64,000 nucleotides of DNA, taken from contig NC_087066.1 of NCBI RefSeq assembly GCF_963678635.1, forward strand, positions 58,484,312-58,548,311. Direction: 5' to 3'. The DNA comes from Symsagittifera roscoffensis. Its lineage: Eukaryota > Xenacoelomorpha > Acoela > Convolutidae. Positions 34,279 through 45,371 of this stretch are shown piece by piece (position 1 is the first letter of the stretch; each line of letters starts with the position of its first letter). The notes beneath the pieces are model-generated. The model was given only the letters and a program-made list of their open reading frames with translations. It was not told the DNA's origin and did no database searches. The translations under genes were made by a program, and so were the position numbers.

Positions 34279-34722
34279 TTTTGAAGAAAAATTGGAAGAA
34301 AAGGACAAGCGTAATGCGGAAAGAAATGAAACTGAAAAGAATTGTGAAAACGCCTCAAGATATTAAAAGAGATGTAGTTTTTGATCAGTTTAATAAGGGA
34401 GGGCGTGTAAAACCTTTATGTTACCTTGCGTGGTATTCTATGTTTATCTAAATTGCATTCAAACAAATAGCTTGTATCAAAAATAACGTTTAAACATTGT
34501 GACCTTTAACACCCATTAAAATTCTTATCAGTTGTACATGCACAAAATACTTATCCATTTGAACCAAATTGCAATCCAATATCTTTGTGATATAAAGTAC
34601 ATGTGTATATAAATTAAAATAGATACAACGCTTTCTTTTGAAGACATATACAATCAATCGGAACCATTCATTTCTTTCTATTCAGTTTTGAATCAAGTTA
34701 CTTCGACAATTTACTCGTTACA

Positions 34723-35112
34723 ATGAATAAAACCAAAACAAGCACCACAGCAAATGCAGATAAAGATTTTGGCGATTGCTATTTCGATATTTCGGAAAAC
34801 AGTAAAAGATTAGTGCGTGCTACATTGAAAACAAATGACCAAACAGGAATATATGTATTCCTGAAAGTTTTCAAAAAAGCAACTGAAGGCGCTGAGTTTG
34901 AATGTGTACAAAGATTTTCCTTGAGCAGCGAAGAATTTTCAAAATTAATAAAGTCGGGAAAATCAATCCGAACGCAAACAAATGAAACTTCGGATACTGT
35001 TGAAAACAAAGACAAACCACAGTCTAACTGTAAACGAGCCAGGAAATCTCAACTTTCCTCAAACACAAACGATTTCAAGCACGACTCGAATTATTTTTCC
35101 TTTACAAAATGA
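34723..35112 (+). CDS. Accessory protein B, PC4-like (unit 4, intact)
   Basis: A complete 129-codon frame from ATG 34,723, 117 bp after its TATA candidate. It differs from the unit 3 copy by a few residues (for example TNDQ for TYDQ, SLSSEEFSKLIKSG). Its stop overlaps the C start. Confidence 0.55.
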   Translation: MNKTKTSTTANADKDFGDCYFDISENSKRLVRATLKTNDQTGIYVFLKVFKKATEGAEFECVQRFSLSSEEFSKLIKSGKSIRTQTNETSDTVENKDKPQSNCKRARKSQLSSNTNDFKHDSNYFSFTK

Positions 35113-35932
35113 CAGAAGCTATGTTCGAAGTTGTGTTACCTGATTATTTCAAAACATTTCAACCAAATTTCAAATTTGTTATTACTGAAAAAATTCCTAA
35201 TTTATCTACTTTTAAAAATTAGGCTTTTGGAAGCCACTTCAAATCTGAATATTGCCCTTTTTCAGTCGAGAATGAAATAAAAAATCATTACCATATATTG
35301 ATTCAAGTAGATTCTGAGGAACAATTAAACCAATTTTTTCCTTCCCAAAAATATTTCAGTGTTCCTTGTATTTTCACTTGCTTCAAATACTTAGTTTCTC
35401 CTGCTAAAGATGTCAAAAGAAACGGTGAGTTATTTGACAAGCTTAAACTAGCTCTCACTTATTCAGCACAACCTGCTGCAGCCAATCTCAATTTTTTAAA
35501 TTTCACTGCAATCAAAAAACATTTATCCAATTTTTGCTTTCTGCAAAATCATCTAACAAAGAAACTTCACCAAATCAAAACGTTTGTAAGAAGTCTCCGG
35601 CCGTTGGGGGACAGAAACGAATTGATAATACAGTTACGCCTGCTGCATCGCCGACGTCAAACAAATCTGCAAGAATTTCGACTTCAGTTTCAAAGAAACA
35701 TACAGAAAGCAGGCATGTTCAAACAGATGAGATGAATACAGAAACTTTGAAAAGATTTGAAAATTTAATTAATGGACCCCATTCTGCCGCTTTTTGTAAA
35801 ATAATGGATATTTTGACAAGTGGATATGGAAAACTTGATGTAGATACTGATGTGCTATTTGTGAAATTTATCGTTGAAGAGAAAGTTAAGTGTTACTTGA
35901 TACTTTTCTTTAATCCTTTTTTATTATATTGA
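35109..35932 (+). pseudogene. Accessory gene C/D, unit 4
   Basis: Starts MTEAMFEVVLPDYF and has an in-frame TAG at about 35,220 (after STFKN). The C body resumes (35,298-35,735), and D (35,534-35,932) is open in the shifted frame as in units 2, 3 and 5. Confidence 0.55.
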
Positions 35933-35943
35933 GTTCAGTAAAC

Positions 35944-36429
35944 ATGACTTCAACTTTCGATTTAAAACTCATTCATGTGAAACTTAAAATTACAATATCC
36001 AGACAAATCAGTCAGATTTCAGTGTTTTTTAGCCACTTGTTTGTATTTGGATGCTGATATTATCTTGAATTTTTTTTGAAAAACAGACCATATGGTGGTT
36101 TAATTGGAATAGACAATTCGTCGCTCGACAAACATTTGAAACAATTCAAAATTCTTAGAATACATGCTATATTGCATGACGCAGCAGAATATTTGCAAGA
36201 AAATAATCATACCGGTCCTGGGTACACATATGTTTTGCCTTGTCCAATAAAAAACTGTTACCTGGGTCACGTGACAGGTATTGCGTTTTGCTTATTTCTT
36301 AAAGCATTCAAACCAAAGTTATTTCGTTTGTTGGAATGTTGAGTGAAAGTCATGTTAACCCAAAGAAAGAAAACTAAAAAATTGTTCTTCAAACATCTCC
36401 TTATTTTAGATATTGAAGGATTTAAATGT
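35944..36429 (+). pseudogene. E and F remnants, unit 4
   Basis: E shows the shared upstream frame loss and one fewer T in the AATTTTTTTTG tract, then AILHDAAEYLQENNHTGPGY. F is cut about 90 bp in, at GGATTTAAATGTGG, and joined to an inverted A/T-rich piece. Confidence 0.6.
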
Positions 36430-36740
36430 GGATTGAGTTTATATCTTGTGTTTTGTTCATTAATTATTACACGATTGTGTTCTGATTAGAAATTTAGTAT
36501 AAAAGCCTTGAAAATTTGAAGTTAAAAAAAATTGGTTATTTTTTTTTACTTAATTGACTCTTTTTTTCAATTAAAAACAAAAAAAAATCCGTAAAATTTT
36601 CATTTTTTTCCACAAATAGGATTTAACATATTAACATCTTTCTTGCATTTAAAGAAAGATGTTAATGCAAGAAATCTCCGGCCGTTGGGGGACAGAAACG
36701 AACCATGGGTTAAGTTTTCCATGTGGTTGCTCCCCTGCAG
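36430..36740. repeat. Multi-switch junction of units 4 and 5
   Basis: Four pieces in a row: 36,430-36,640 is the reverse complement of spacer at about 26,880-27,070; TTAACATCTTTC TTGCATTTA GAAAGATGTTAA is a 12-bp inverted repeat around 9 nt; then about 35 bp of D (AAATCTCCGGCCGTTGGGGG); then a scrambled piece of A (GGTTAAGTTTTCCATGTGG) leading into unit 5. Confidence 0.75.
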
Positions 36741-37202
36741 GGGAAGGATCAGCTTTCGGGGTAACTACTGATGGTGATTCAATCACTTCCATTCCCCATA
36801 AACGATCAAAAAATTCAATTTCTTCAAAGTATTCTAACTGGTTTTCACACATCGGAGTAACATCACAATCGTATTTAAGCAAAATTGTTTTTACTGGTTT
36901 TGATAAAGTTGAAATATCAACCTGAAGAGCAAGAAGCTGGTCAGGATCCGTATATTTACCAAATATTGTAAGGTAACACAAATACTTTATATTCAGTTCT
37001 TCGTCTTTCTTTGAATTTTTCCAGAAAGTTTACTGAATAAATGTAAAAAAATTTTGGGAATCATAATGTGATGTGTACAAGTCCACTCATCAGAATTGAA
37101 ACTTTTTTCTTCGTTAATTATTCCGACAAAATTACCGTGAACGGTTTCATAAAAAATGGTTCTTTCGTGATTGGAATATCCGGCAATAAAATAACAAGGC
37201 AT
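36740..37202 (-). pseudogene. Accessory gene A, unit 5
   Basis: ATG 37,202: MPCYFIAGYSNHERTIFYET and HGNFVGIINEEKSFNSDEWT, frame break near 37,000, then YTDPDQLLALQVDI and the MCENQLEYFEE block. The C-terminal Ser/Pro-rich tail is lost at the rearranged junction. Confidence 0.55.
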
Positions 37203-37646
37203 TTTTGAAGAAAAGTTGGAAGAAAAGGACAAACGTAACGCGGCAAGAAATGAAACTGAAATGAATTGTGAAAACGCCGCAAGAGATTAAAAGAGATGTA
37301 GTTTTTGATCAGTTTAATAAGGGAGGGCGTGTAAAATCTTTATGTTACCTTGCGTGGTATTCTATGTTTATCTAAATTGCATTCAAACAAATAGCTTGTA
37401 TCAAAAATAACGTTTAAACATTGTGACCTTTAACACCCATTAAAATTCTTATCAGTTGTACATGCACAAAATACTTATCCATTTGAACCAAATTGCAATC
37501 CAATATCTTTGTGATATAAAGTACATGTGTATATAAGTTAAAATAGATACAACGCTTTCTTTTGCAGACATATACAATCAATCGGAACCATTCATTTCTT
37601 TCTATTCAGTTTTGAATCACGTTACTTCGACAATTTACTCGTTACA

Positions 37647-38030
37647 ATGAATAAAACCAAAACAAGCACCACAGCAAATGCAGATAAAGATTTTGGAGAT
37701 TGCTATTTCGATATTTTGGAAAACAGTAAAAGATTAGTGCGCGCTACATTGAAAACATATGACCAAACAGGAATATATGTATTCCTAAAAGTTTTCAAAA
37801 AAGCAACTGAGGCGCTGAGCTTGAATGTGTAAAAAGATTTTCCTTGGGCAGCGAAGAATTTTCAAAATTGCTAAAGTCGGAAAAATCAATCCGAGCGCAA
37901 ACAAATGAAACTTCTGATACTGTTGAAAACAAAGACAAACCACAGTCTAACTGTAAACGAGCCAGGAAATCTCAACTTTCCTCAAACACAAACAATTTCA
38001 AGTACGACTCGAATTAATTTTCCTTTACAA
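37647..38030 (+). pseudogene. Accessory gene B, unit 5
   Basis: ATG 37,647, 117 bp after the TATA candidate. One nucleotide is missing in the ATEGAEF region, so the frame ends at 37,832. The downstream half is otherwise close to units 3 and 4. Confidence 0.6.
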
Positions 38031-38031
38031 A

Positions 38032-38855
38032 ATGACAGAAGCTATGTTCGAAGTTGTGTTACCTGATTATTTCAAAAAATTTCAACCAAATTTCAAATTT
38101 GTTATTTTTGAAAAAATTCCTAATTTATCTACTTTTAAAAATTATGCTTTTGGAAGCCACTTCAAATCTGAATATTGCCCTTTTTCAGTCGAGAATGAAA
38201 TAAAAAATCATCACCATATATTGATTCAAGTAGATTCTGAGGAACAATTAAACCAATTTTTTCCTTCCCAAAAATATTTCAGTGTTCCTTGTATTTTCAC
38301 TTGCTTCAAATACTTAGTTTCTCCTGCTAAAGATGTCAAAAGAAACGGTGAGTTATTTGACAAGCTTAAACTAGCTCTCACTTATTCAGCACAACCTGCT
38401 GCAGCCAACCTCGATTTGTTAAATTTCACTGCAATCAAAAAACGTTTACCCAATTTTTGCTTTCTGCAAAATCATCTAACAAAGAAACTTCACCAAATCG
38501 AAACGTTTTTAAGAAATCTCCGGCCGTTGGGGGACAGAAACGAATTGATAATACAGTTACGCCTGCTGTATTGTCGACGTCAATCAAATCTGCAAGAATT
38601 TCGACTTCAGTTTCAAAGAAACATACAGAAAGCAGACATGTTCAAACAGATGAGATGAATACAGAAACTTTGAAAAGATTTGAAAGTTTAATTAATGGAC
38701 CCCATTCTGCCGCTTTTTGTAAAATAATGGATATTTTGACAAGTGGATATGGAAAACTTGATGTAGATACTGATGTGCTATTTGTGAAATTTATTGTTGA
38801 AGAGAAAGTTAAGTGTTACTTGATACTTTTCATTATTCCTTTTTTATTATATTGA
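38032..38855 (+). pseudogene. Accessory gene C/D, unit 5
   Basis: C is open from ATG 38,032 through 38,658 (208 codons), as in unit 3, with the same shift into D (38,457-38,855). Conserved parts: FPSQKYFSVPCIFTCFKYL in C and GPHSAAFCKIMDILTSGYGK in D. Confidence 0.55.
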
Positions 38856-38864
38856 GTTCAGTAA

Positions 38865-39530
38865 ACATGATTTCAACTTTCGATTTAAAACTCATTCATG
38901 TGAAACTTAAAATCACAATATCCAGACAAATCAGTCAGATTTCAGTGTTTTTTAGCCACTTGTTTGTCTTTAGATGCTGATATTATCTTGGATTTTGTTT
39001 TGAAAAACAGATCATATGGTGGTTTAATTGGAATAGACAATTCGTCGCTCGACAAACACTTGAAACAATTCAAAATTCTTAGAATACATGCTATATTGCA
39101 TGACGCAGCAGAATATTTGCAAGAAAATAATCATACCGGTCCTGGATACAAATATGTTTTGCCTTGTCCAATAAAACACTGTTACCTGGGTCACGTGACA
39201 GGTATTGCGTTTTGCTTATTTCTTAAAGCATTCAAACCAAAGTTATTTCGATTTTTGGAATGTTGAGTGAAAGTCATGTTAACCCAAAGAGAGGAAACTA
39301 AAAAATAGTTTTTCAACATCTCATTATTTTAGATATTGAAGGATTTAAATGTGGCAAGAAACCTTTGATCATAAAGGAACTTTCCGTTTGCTCTGCTAAT
39401 ACAATTGAGACAATTCATTTTCTGCCATCAGTTCAGTTCAACAATTTATCAGAGGAAGAGAAAAAAGCTTACAATTGGGTATCTAAATTTCTACACGGGC
39501 TTCGTTGGGACAAAGGTGAATACAAAGGTT
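38865..39530 (+). pseudogene. E and F remnants, unit 5
   Basis: E (38,964-39,266) keeps the HDAAEYL and NHTGPGYKYVLP blocks with the shared upstream frame loss. F is frameshifted and cut at about 39,525, where the tail sequence TTGATTTGCCTGTTGAACC follows once, without the 852-bp duplication of units 1 and 3. Confidence 0.6.
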
Positions 39531-39659
39531 GATTTGCCTGTTGAACCGAAATGAAGAATCACATATATATATGCCAAGTTATGTGAATCATAATAAATAT
39601 ATTTATTGATTGTTTTCATTTTCTTTTGATCTTGTGTGATTACTAGTTGCTAACATGTC

Positions 39660-39953
39660 GTGTTTGAAAATTCAAATTTTCAAAAAAAAATATTATTGCC
39701 GAAAGAAAACATACAAAATGTGAGTTTAACAGGTGAGAATTTACCAAAAGAGTTATTAGAAAAAATCAGTACCGGAGACGTAGAAAAAATTGTTCGGATA
39801 CTTCTGACAGACAAAAACATAGCAAGATATATAATAAAATACAAACCAAACGGCAATAGATCAGAGAGAAAAAAAGGCGATTGGTATGCAGTTGTATCTA
39901 TCAACCTTGATACAAATCAGCAAAAAAAGTTTTCCAGTAAACATGGAAAATGA
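39660..39953 (+). CDS. Accessory protein H (unit 5, longest copy)
   Basis: A 97-codon open frame: PKENIQNVSLTGENLPKELL, KISTGDVEKIVRILLTDKN, RYIIKYKPNGNRSERKKGDW, then a Lys/Ser tail. The only ATG near its front (39,654) is in a different frame because of an A-tract length change, so the true start is uncertain. Small, basic, no family recognised. It lies just before J and the ATPase. Confidence 0.45.
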   Translation: MFENSNFQKKILLPKENIQNVSLTGENLPKELLEKISTGDVEKIVRILLTDKNIARYIIKYKPNGNRSERKKGDWYAVVSINLDTNQQKKFSSKHGK

Positions 39954-40235
39954 TGAAACCACTGTGGAGAACAATGATTGCGACTTTGTAGACATTAGTG
40001 GTGCCGAACAGTCTTTATCTCACGAAAACAGATCTTGGAAATTTTGTAATTCTGTTTCTCTTCCGTCTGCAGAAGTTGTCTTTTTTCTCACAAGTCTGTT
40101 TCATTTTCATTTTGCTCTCTTTATCTATTTCAAAATTGTCTTTTTACAATCTTAGTTGTGACGAGACTGCCATTTGGCTTTCAATACTATCCAGTAAAGT
40201 TGGTTACATGTTACCCAATCCCAAGTTATAATAAT
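39943..40235 (+). pseudogene. Accessory gene J, unit 5
   Basis: ATG 39,943 opens MENDETTVENNDCDFVDISG and runs to 40,155 through the hydrophobic stretch. The end of the gene, CDETAIWLSILSSKVGYMLP and NPKL, is in another frame (39,998-40,231) and corresponds to the Polinton-2 end LSSTVGYILPSPKL. Confidence 0.45.
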
Positions 40236-40875
40236 GAATAAGATCATTTCAAACCGTTTCAGGTCACTCGGGATCTGGCAAAACTGGTTTAATTTTTCAA
40301 ATGCTTCTCAAAGGTACATTCTATCCATCGTATAACAAGAATTTTATTTTTATCTCCACGATCAACCCAAATACCGTTCCTTTGTTTCTCACAACAAATT
40401 TGATATTGAATTTATAAAATTGTCCAGCTTTGAATTTGTTAATAACTTACGGGATTGTATGATTGTCTTTGATGATACCTATGAAGAAATTTTTAATGAA
40501 AAAGATTTTGTTAAATTAGCTACAGCAGGCCGACATAAAAATGTTCATGTTATTTATGTCAAGCACCATTTATTTCAGCAAAGTAAGCAATCACGTACAA
40601 TAGATTTGAATACAACTCAATTAATTTTGTTCAAATCACCTCGAGACATTGATTATTTAGGCAGACAGTTGAATAATGCAAAATTCCTTCGTCATGCGTA
40701 TCAGTTGGCAACGAAAGAAGATTTCGGTCATTTGTTGATAGACTTGGATCCCAAAACTTCAGAATGTCTTCGTTATTCGTCAAACATAGTTCCGCCATCA
40801 CCAACCATTTTCTATTTACCATCCTCAAAAGCAGTTATCACATCTCTTGAAAATGAAAGAGAAAGAATTATGTAA
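40234..40875 (+). pseudogene. Packaging ATPase, unit 5
   Basis: The N-terminal part is disturbed by a deletion just before the P-loop and a frameshift after GTFYPSYNK. The second frame (40,420-40,875) has CMIVFDDTYEE, with the Asp pair intact, GRHKNVHVIYVKHHLF and LILFKSPRDID. Confidence 0.8.
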
Positions 40876-41134
40876 ATTGAAGCAAAAGCTCAATAGTCGC
40901 CATTGTAGATCAATTTTGACAGGAGCTGATTCAAGTTTTATTAGATTTCTGTGAGATTGTTTTGTAAATGTTTTTCTGGGTCATGTTCCAGCTAACAAAA
41001 GTTTCATCGAGAGTAAAAAATTACCATTTGGAAAAATTGTTGACCCTAAGTTTAGTATCCGAGAAAAACGAAAAGTTTTGGCGACAATATTTCACTGGTT
41101 AAATCAATCGGAGAATCGTGTTACATTTACCTGA
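40852..41134 (+). pseudogene. Small conserved Polinton gene S
   Basis: ATG 40,852 lies within the ATPase 3' end. The product begins MKEKELCKLKQKLNSRHCRS, continues ILTGADSSFIRFL, then an in-frame TGA, then DCFVNVFLGHVPANKSFIES, KKLPFGKIVDPKF and REKRKVL. A short basic protein with an 'ADSxFIxxLxxCxxNVLxGxVP' signature commonly sits between ATPase and capsid-side genes in Mavericks; its role is not established. All four copies in the window carry the same TGA. Confidence 0.6.
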
Positions 41135-41152
41135 AAAACTAGAACCTTAGGC

Positions 41153-42777
41153 ATGTATGCTGAAGAATTCATCCTCAATCCTCAAAAAACATATGCTCCA
41201 GATGAAAAAACTGCACCACAATCTCAAATCCTTCATAATCCATTAATTAACGACAAATCGTCTCAACTCAATTACATACAACGATTTCGAGAACGAAATA
41301 TCACCCGTGACTCTCCACCAACATTAACCCCAACATCTCCTATTCCTTTAACCCCTAGTAATGTAGTACCAAATCTTCGAGAAGAAATTTATCTGCACTT
41401 ACTAATTTCAGTGGTGATGGTGATGATGAAGCAGAAAAAAATGTTGAATCATACAATTCTCTGCAGCAGAAAAGTTCAAAGAGAATAGAAAAAAACCATG
41501 AAAAAAGTAATGGAAAAACCGCTGAAGTGTTTCAAATGGTTATGGAATCCATTCAAGAGCTATTGGAAGCTAATGAATTGGAAAAGGCAAACATAGTGCT
41601 AAAGCAGTTTTTCAAAGTTGAATCTTTGACTTTAGACGTTGACGGATATGTTGTAATTCAAGGAAAACGAACACTCGTTAAAATTGAATCTTTTTTGTAC
41701 GATACACAGCAAAACACAAAAAAACTTGAGGCTGTTTTTTATCCACAAATTTTGAAAGAACTGAATCTTGATCCTAGTTTAGTGTCCAACACTTATGCCA
41801 AACAGATTCTCCGCTCGCTTAAGAGCGAAGCAGCTAAGCCCTCAACTTCTTCCTCCTTTGTCTCCAACAACCCGACAACTGAGGAGTCGAAGAGATCAAA
41901 ACCCCCCTCTTCGAAGACTCGATCGACAACTCTCAAGCCCAGAACTAAGCAATCTGACAAAGAAAAACCCAGAAAAAAGAATTTTTCCCCACCAACGACG
42001 ACGATGACGACGTTGATAAAAACTATGAAAGCAGTAGAGAAGCGTTTGCGACGACGTCAACAAAAGAATGGAAATCCTACTATCAGTGAAGAAAAGAAAT
42101 TCAAAATACTCTACTCGAAAGGTCCAGCTGCATTTGGTAGCGTTAAAAATTTAACAAATGCTAGTCAACTCTCACCAAAAAAGTTTAAAAATTTTCTGAG
42201 ATCTCAATCATCACATACAAAGTATGGATTGTTTCGTAAAACATATCCTCGGCTAAAAGTGATTGTTAACGATATCAACGAAATTTGGTCTCTTGACTTG
42301 GCTTATGTTGATAAATTGGCTAAATATAACCGAGGGGTACGGTATTTGTTAGTTGCTGTCGATTGTCTCTTTCGCTACTTACGAGTGGAACCCCTGAAGA
42401 CCAAATATGCTAAGGAAACAACCGAAGCTTTCAAAAAAATGATCAAAACCAAACAACCAAAAAGAGTTTGGGTTGACAAAGGCACCGAGTTTAAAGCAGA
42501 GTTCGAAAAGTTATGTACTAAACGAAAAACCATCAAATACAATACTCACAGTGAAAAAAAGATCAGCGTTTGCCGAAAGAAACATTCGATCGCAGAAAAG
42601 TATTATCTACAAGCGTATCAGTTGGCAACGAAAGAAGATTTCGGTCATCTGTTGATAGACTTGAATCCCAAAACTTTAGAATATCTTCGTTATTCGTCAA
42701 ACATAGTTCCAACATCACGAACCATTTTCTATTTGCCATCCTCAAAAGCAGTTATCACATCTCTTGAAAATGAATGA
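41153..42777 (+). pseudogene. Gene K, integrase and ATPase tail: chimeric open frame (copy 1)
   Basis: K begins at ATG 41,153 (MYAEEFILNPQKTYAPDE), shifts frame near 41,390, and continues in the 416-codon frame 41,527-42,777 with DVDGYVVIQGKRTLVKIESF and EAVFYPQILKELNLDPSLV, a domain found in a Maverick structural-side gene. A Lys/Ser-rich linker follows, then a retroviral-type integrase core: EIWSLDLAYVD (first Asp), RYLLVAVDCLFRYLRVEPLK, VWVDKGTEF (second Asp). The region of the catalytic Glu is frameshifted. At 42,610 the integrase is cut and fused in frame to the ATPase C-terminus (AYQLATKEDFGHLLID). The fusion is a tandem-duplication seam, not a designed protein. Confidence 0.8.
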
Positions 42778-43060
42778 GAAAGATTTTTGTATATTAAAGC
42801 AAATGCTCAAAAGTCGCCATTGTAGATCAATTTTGACAGGAACTGATTCAAATTTTTTTAGATTTCTGTGAGATTGTTTTGTAAATGTTTTTCTGGGACA
42901 GTTTCCAGCTAACAAAAGTTTCATCGAGAGTAAGAAACTACCATTTGAAAAAATTGTTGACCCTAAGTTTAGTTTCCGAGAAAAACGAAAAGTTTTGTTA
43001 AACAATATTTCACTGGTTAAATCAATCGGAGAATCGTGTTACATTTACCTGAAAAACTAG
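42770..43060 (+). pseudogene. Gene S, second downstream copy
   Basis: ATG 42,770 within the duplicated ATPase tail; LTGTDSNFFRFL, the shared TGA, then DCFVNVFLGQFPANK and REKRKVL, running to a stop just before K copy 2. Confidence 0.55.
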
Positions 43061-43070
43061 AACCTTAGGC

Positions 43071-45325
43071 ATGTATGCTGAAGAATTCATCCTCAATCCT
43101 CGAAAAACATATGCTCCAGATGAAAAAACTGCACCACAATCTCAAATCCTTCATAATCCCTTAATTAACGACAAATCATCTCAACTCAATTACATACAAC
43201 GATTTCGAGAACGAAATATCACCCGTGACTCTCCACCACCATTAAGCCCAACATCTCCTATTCCTTTAACCCCTACTAATGTAGTACCAAATCTTCGAGA
43301 AGAAAATTATCTGCACTTACTAATTTCAGTGGTGATGGTGATGATGAAGCAGAAAAAAATGTTGAATCATACAATTCTCTGCAGCAGACAAGTTCAAAGA
43401 GAATAGAAAAAAAACGATGAAAAAAGTAATGGAAAAACCGCTGAAGTGTTTCAAATGGTTATTGAATCCATTCAAGAGCTATTGGAAGCTAATAAATTGG
43501 AAAAGGCAAACATAGTGCTAGAGCACTTTTTCAAAGTTGAATCCTTGACTTTAGACGTTGACGGATATGTTCTAATTCAAGGAAAACGAACACTCGCTAA
43601 AATTGAATCTTTTTTGTACGATACACAGTAAAACACAAAAAAACTTGAGGTTGTTTTTTATCCACAAATTTTGAAAGAACTGAATCTTGATCCTAGTGTA
43701 GTGTCCAACACTTATGCCAAACAGATTCTCCGCTCGCTTAAGAGCGAATCAGCTAAGCCCTCAACTTCTTCCTCCTTTGTCTCCAACAACCCGACAACTG
43801 AGGAGTCGAAGAGATCAAAACCCCCCTCTTCGAAGAATCGATCGACAACTCTCAAGCCCAGAACCAAGCAATCTGACAAAATAAAAACCCAGAAAAAAGA
43901 ATTTTTCCCCACCAACGACGACGATGACGACGATGATAAAAACTATGAAAGCAGTAAAGAATCGTTTGCGACGACGTCAACAAAAAATGGAAATCCTACT
44001 ATCAGTGAAGAAAAAAAACTCAAAATACTCTACACGAAAGGTCCAGCTGCATTTGGTAGCGTTAAAAGTTTAATAAATGCTAGTCAACTCTCACCAAAAA
44101 AGTTTAAAATTTTCTGAGATCTCAGTCATCACATACAAAGTATGGATTGTTTCGTAAAACATATCCTCGGCTAAAAGTGATTGTTAACGATATCAACAAA
44201 ATTTGGTCTCTTGATTTGGCTTATGTTGTTAAATTGGCTAAATATCACCGAGGGGTCGAAGAGATCAAAACCCCCCTCTTCGAAGAATCGATCGATAACT
44301 CTCAAGCCCAGAACCAATCAATCTGACAAAAGAAAAACCTAGAAAAAAGAATTTTGACCCACCAACGACGACAATGACGACGATGATAAAAACTATGAAA
44401 GCAGTAAAGAATCGTTTGCGACGACGTCAACATAAGAATGGAAATCCTACTATCAGTAAAGAAAAGAAACTCAAAATACTCTACACGAAAGGTCCAGCTG
44501 CATTTGGTAGCGTTAAAAGTTTAACAAATGCTAGTCAACTCTCACCAAAAAAATTTAAAATTTTCTGAGATCTCAGTCATCACATACAAAGTATGGATTG
44601 TTTCGTAAAATGTATCCTCGGCTAAAAGTGATTGTTAACGATATCAACGAAATTTGGTCTCTTGACTTGGCTTATGTTGCTAAACGAAGGGTACGATATT
44701 TGTTAGTTGCTGTCGATTGTCTCTCTCGCTACTTACTACTTACGAGTGGAACCCCTGAAGACCAAATAAGCTAAGGAAACAACCGAAGCTTTCAAAAAAA
44801 ATGATCAGTACAAAACAACCAAAAAAAGTTTGGGTTGACAAAGGCACCGAGTTTAAGGGAGAGTTCGAAAATTTATGTACTAAACGAGAAATCATCAAAA
44901 ACAATACTCACAGTGAAAAAAAATCAGCGTTTGCCGAAAGAGACATTCGATCGCTGAAAAGTATTATCTACAAGTACTTGGAGTTTGAATGGACTTAGAG
45001 TTATATTGAAAAATTACAAAGTTTTGTTCAAACGATTAACTCACGCGTTAATAGAGTTACAAAATTGGCTCCAAACAAGGTCACAAAAAAACATGTACCT
45101 GCTTTAGTTTCATTAATTGCAAACAGTTCATCGAAGTTGGTACAGAAACCAAAATTTTATGTTGGTGACTATGTGCGAATAGCGAAAACTGACTTGCCTT
45201 TTAGAAAAGGTTACAAGCAGATTTTTACAGACGAAGTTTTTAAAATAGTTGCCATTCCTATTGTAAAACCTCCAAAATACAGTCTCATTGATGCGGAAAA
45301 GGTAGAAATCAGCGGAAAATTTTAA
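43071..45325 (+). pseudogene. Gene K and integrase, copy 2
   Basis: K from ATG 43,071 has the same frame break as copy 1, plus a TAA after IESFLYDTQ near 43,629. An acidic run (NDDDDDDDKNYESSKESF) precedes the integrase. A 450-bp segment (43,806-44,255) is tandemly repeated at 44,256-44,705 inside the gene. The integrase core then reads IWSLDLAYV, the WVDKGTEFKGEFE second Asp, and AFAERDIRSLKSIIYKYLE with the catalytic Glu preserved. A TAG follows, then INSRVNRVTKLAPNKVTKKH and an SH3-like C-terminal part (FYVGDYVRIAKTDLPFRKGY). In a functional element this enzyme inserts the linear DNA into host chromosomes. Confidence 0.85.
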
Positions 45326-45371
45326 GAAAAAGAACTTAATTTAATTGGAAACAAAGCTGAATATAACGAAA

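Larger units (their letters stand above)
14250..41030 (+). repeat. Five-unit array of an accessory cassette
   Basis: The cassette is spacer, A(-), divergent promoter, B, C/D, E, F, I, H, J, ATPase and S. Approximate units: 1 = 14,250-22,905; 2 = 22,906-26,879 (ends in F); 3 = 26,880-32,465; 4 = 32,466-36,429 (ends in F); 5 = 36,430-41,030. Units 1 and 3 end in S joined to the PolB1 zinc-finger start and spacer. Units 2 and 4 break off inside F at rearranged junctions. Copies differ by point changes, deletions and frameshifts, many of them shared among units 2-5 against unit 1. Confidence 0.85.

Noticed and set aside
41380-41425. Intron in gene K ending TTACTAATTTCAG
   Set aside because: Branch-like and acceptor-like sequence is present, but the donors I tried upstream do not restore frame; a shared frameshift is simpler.
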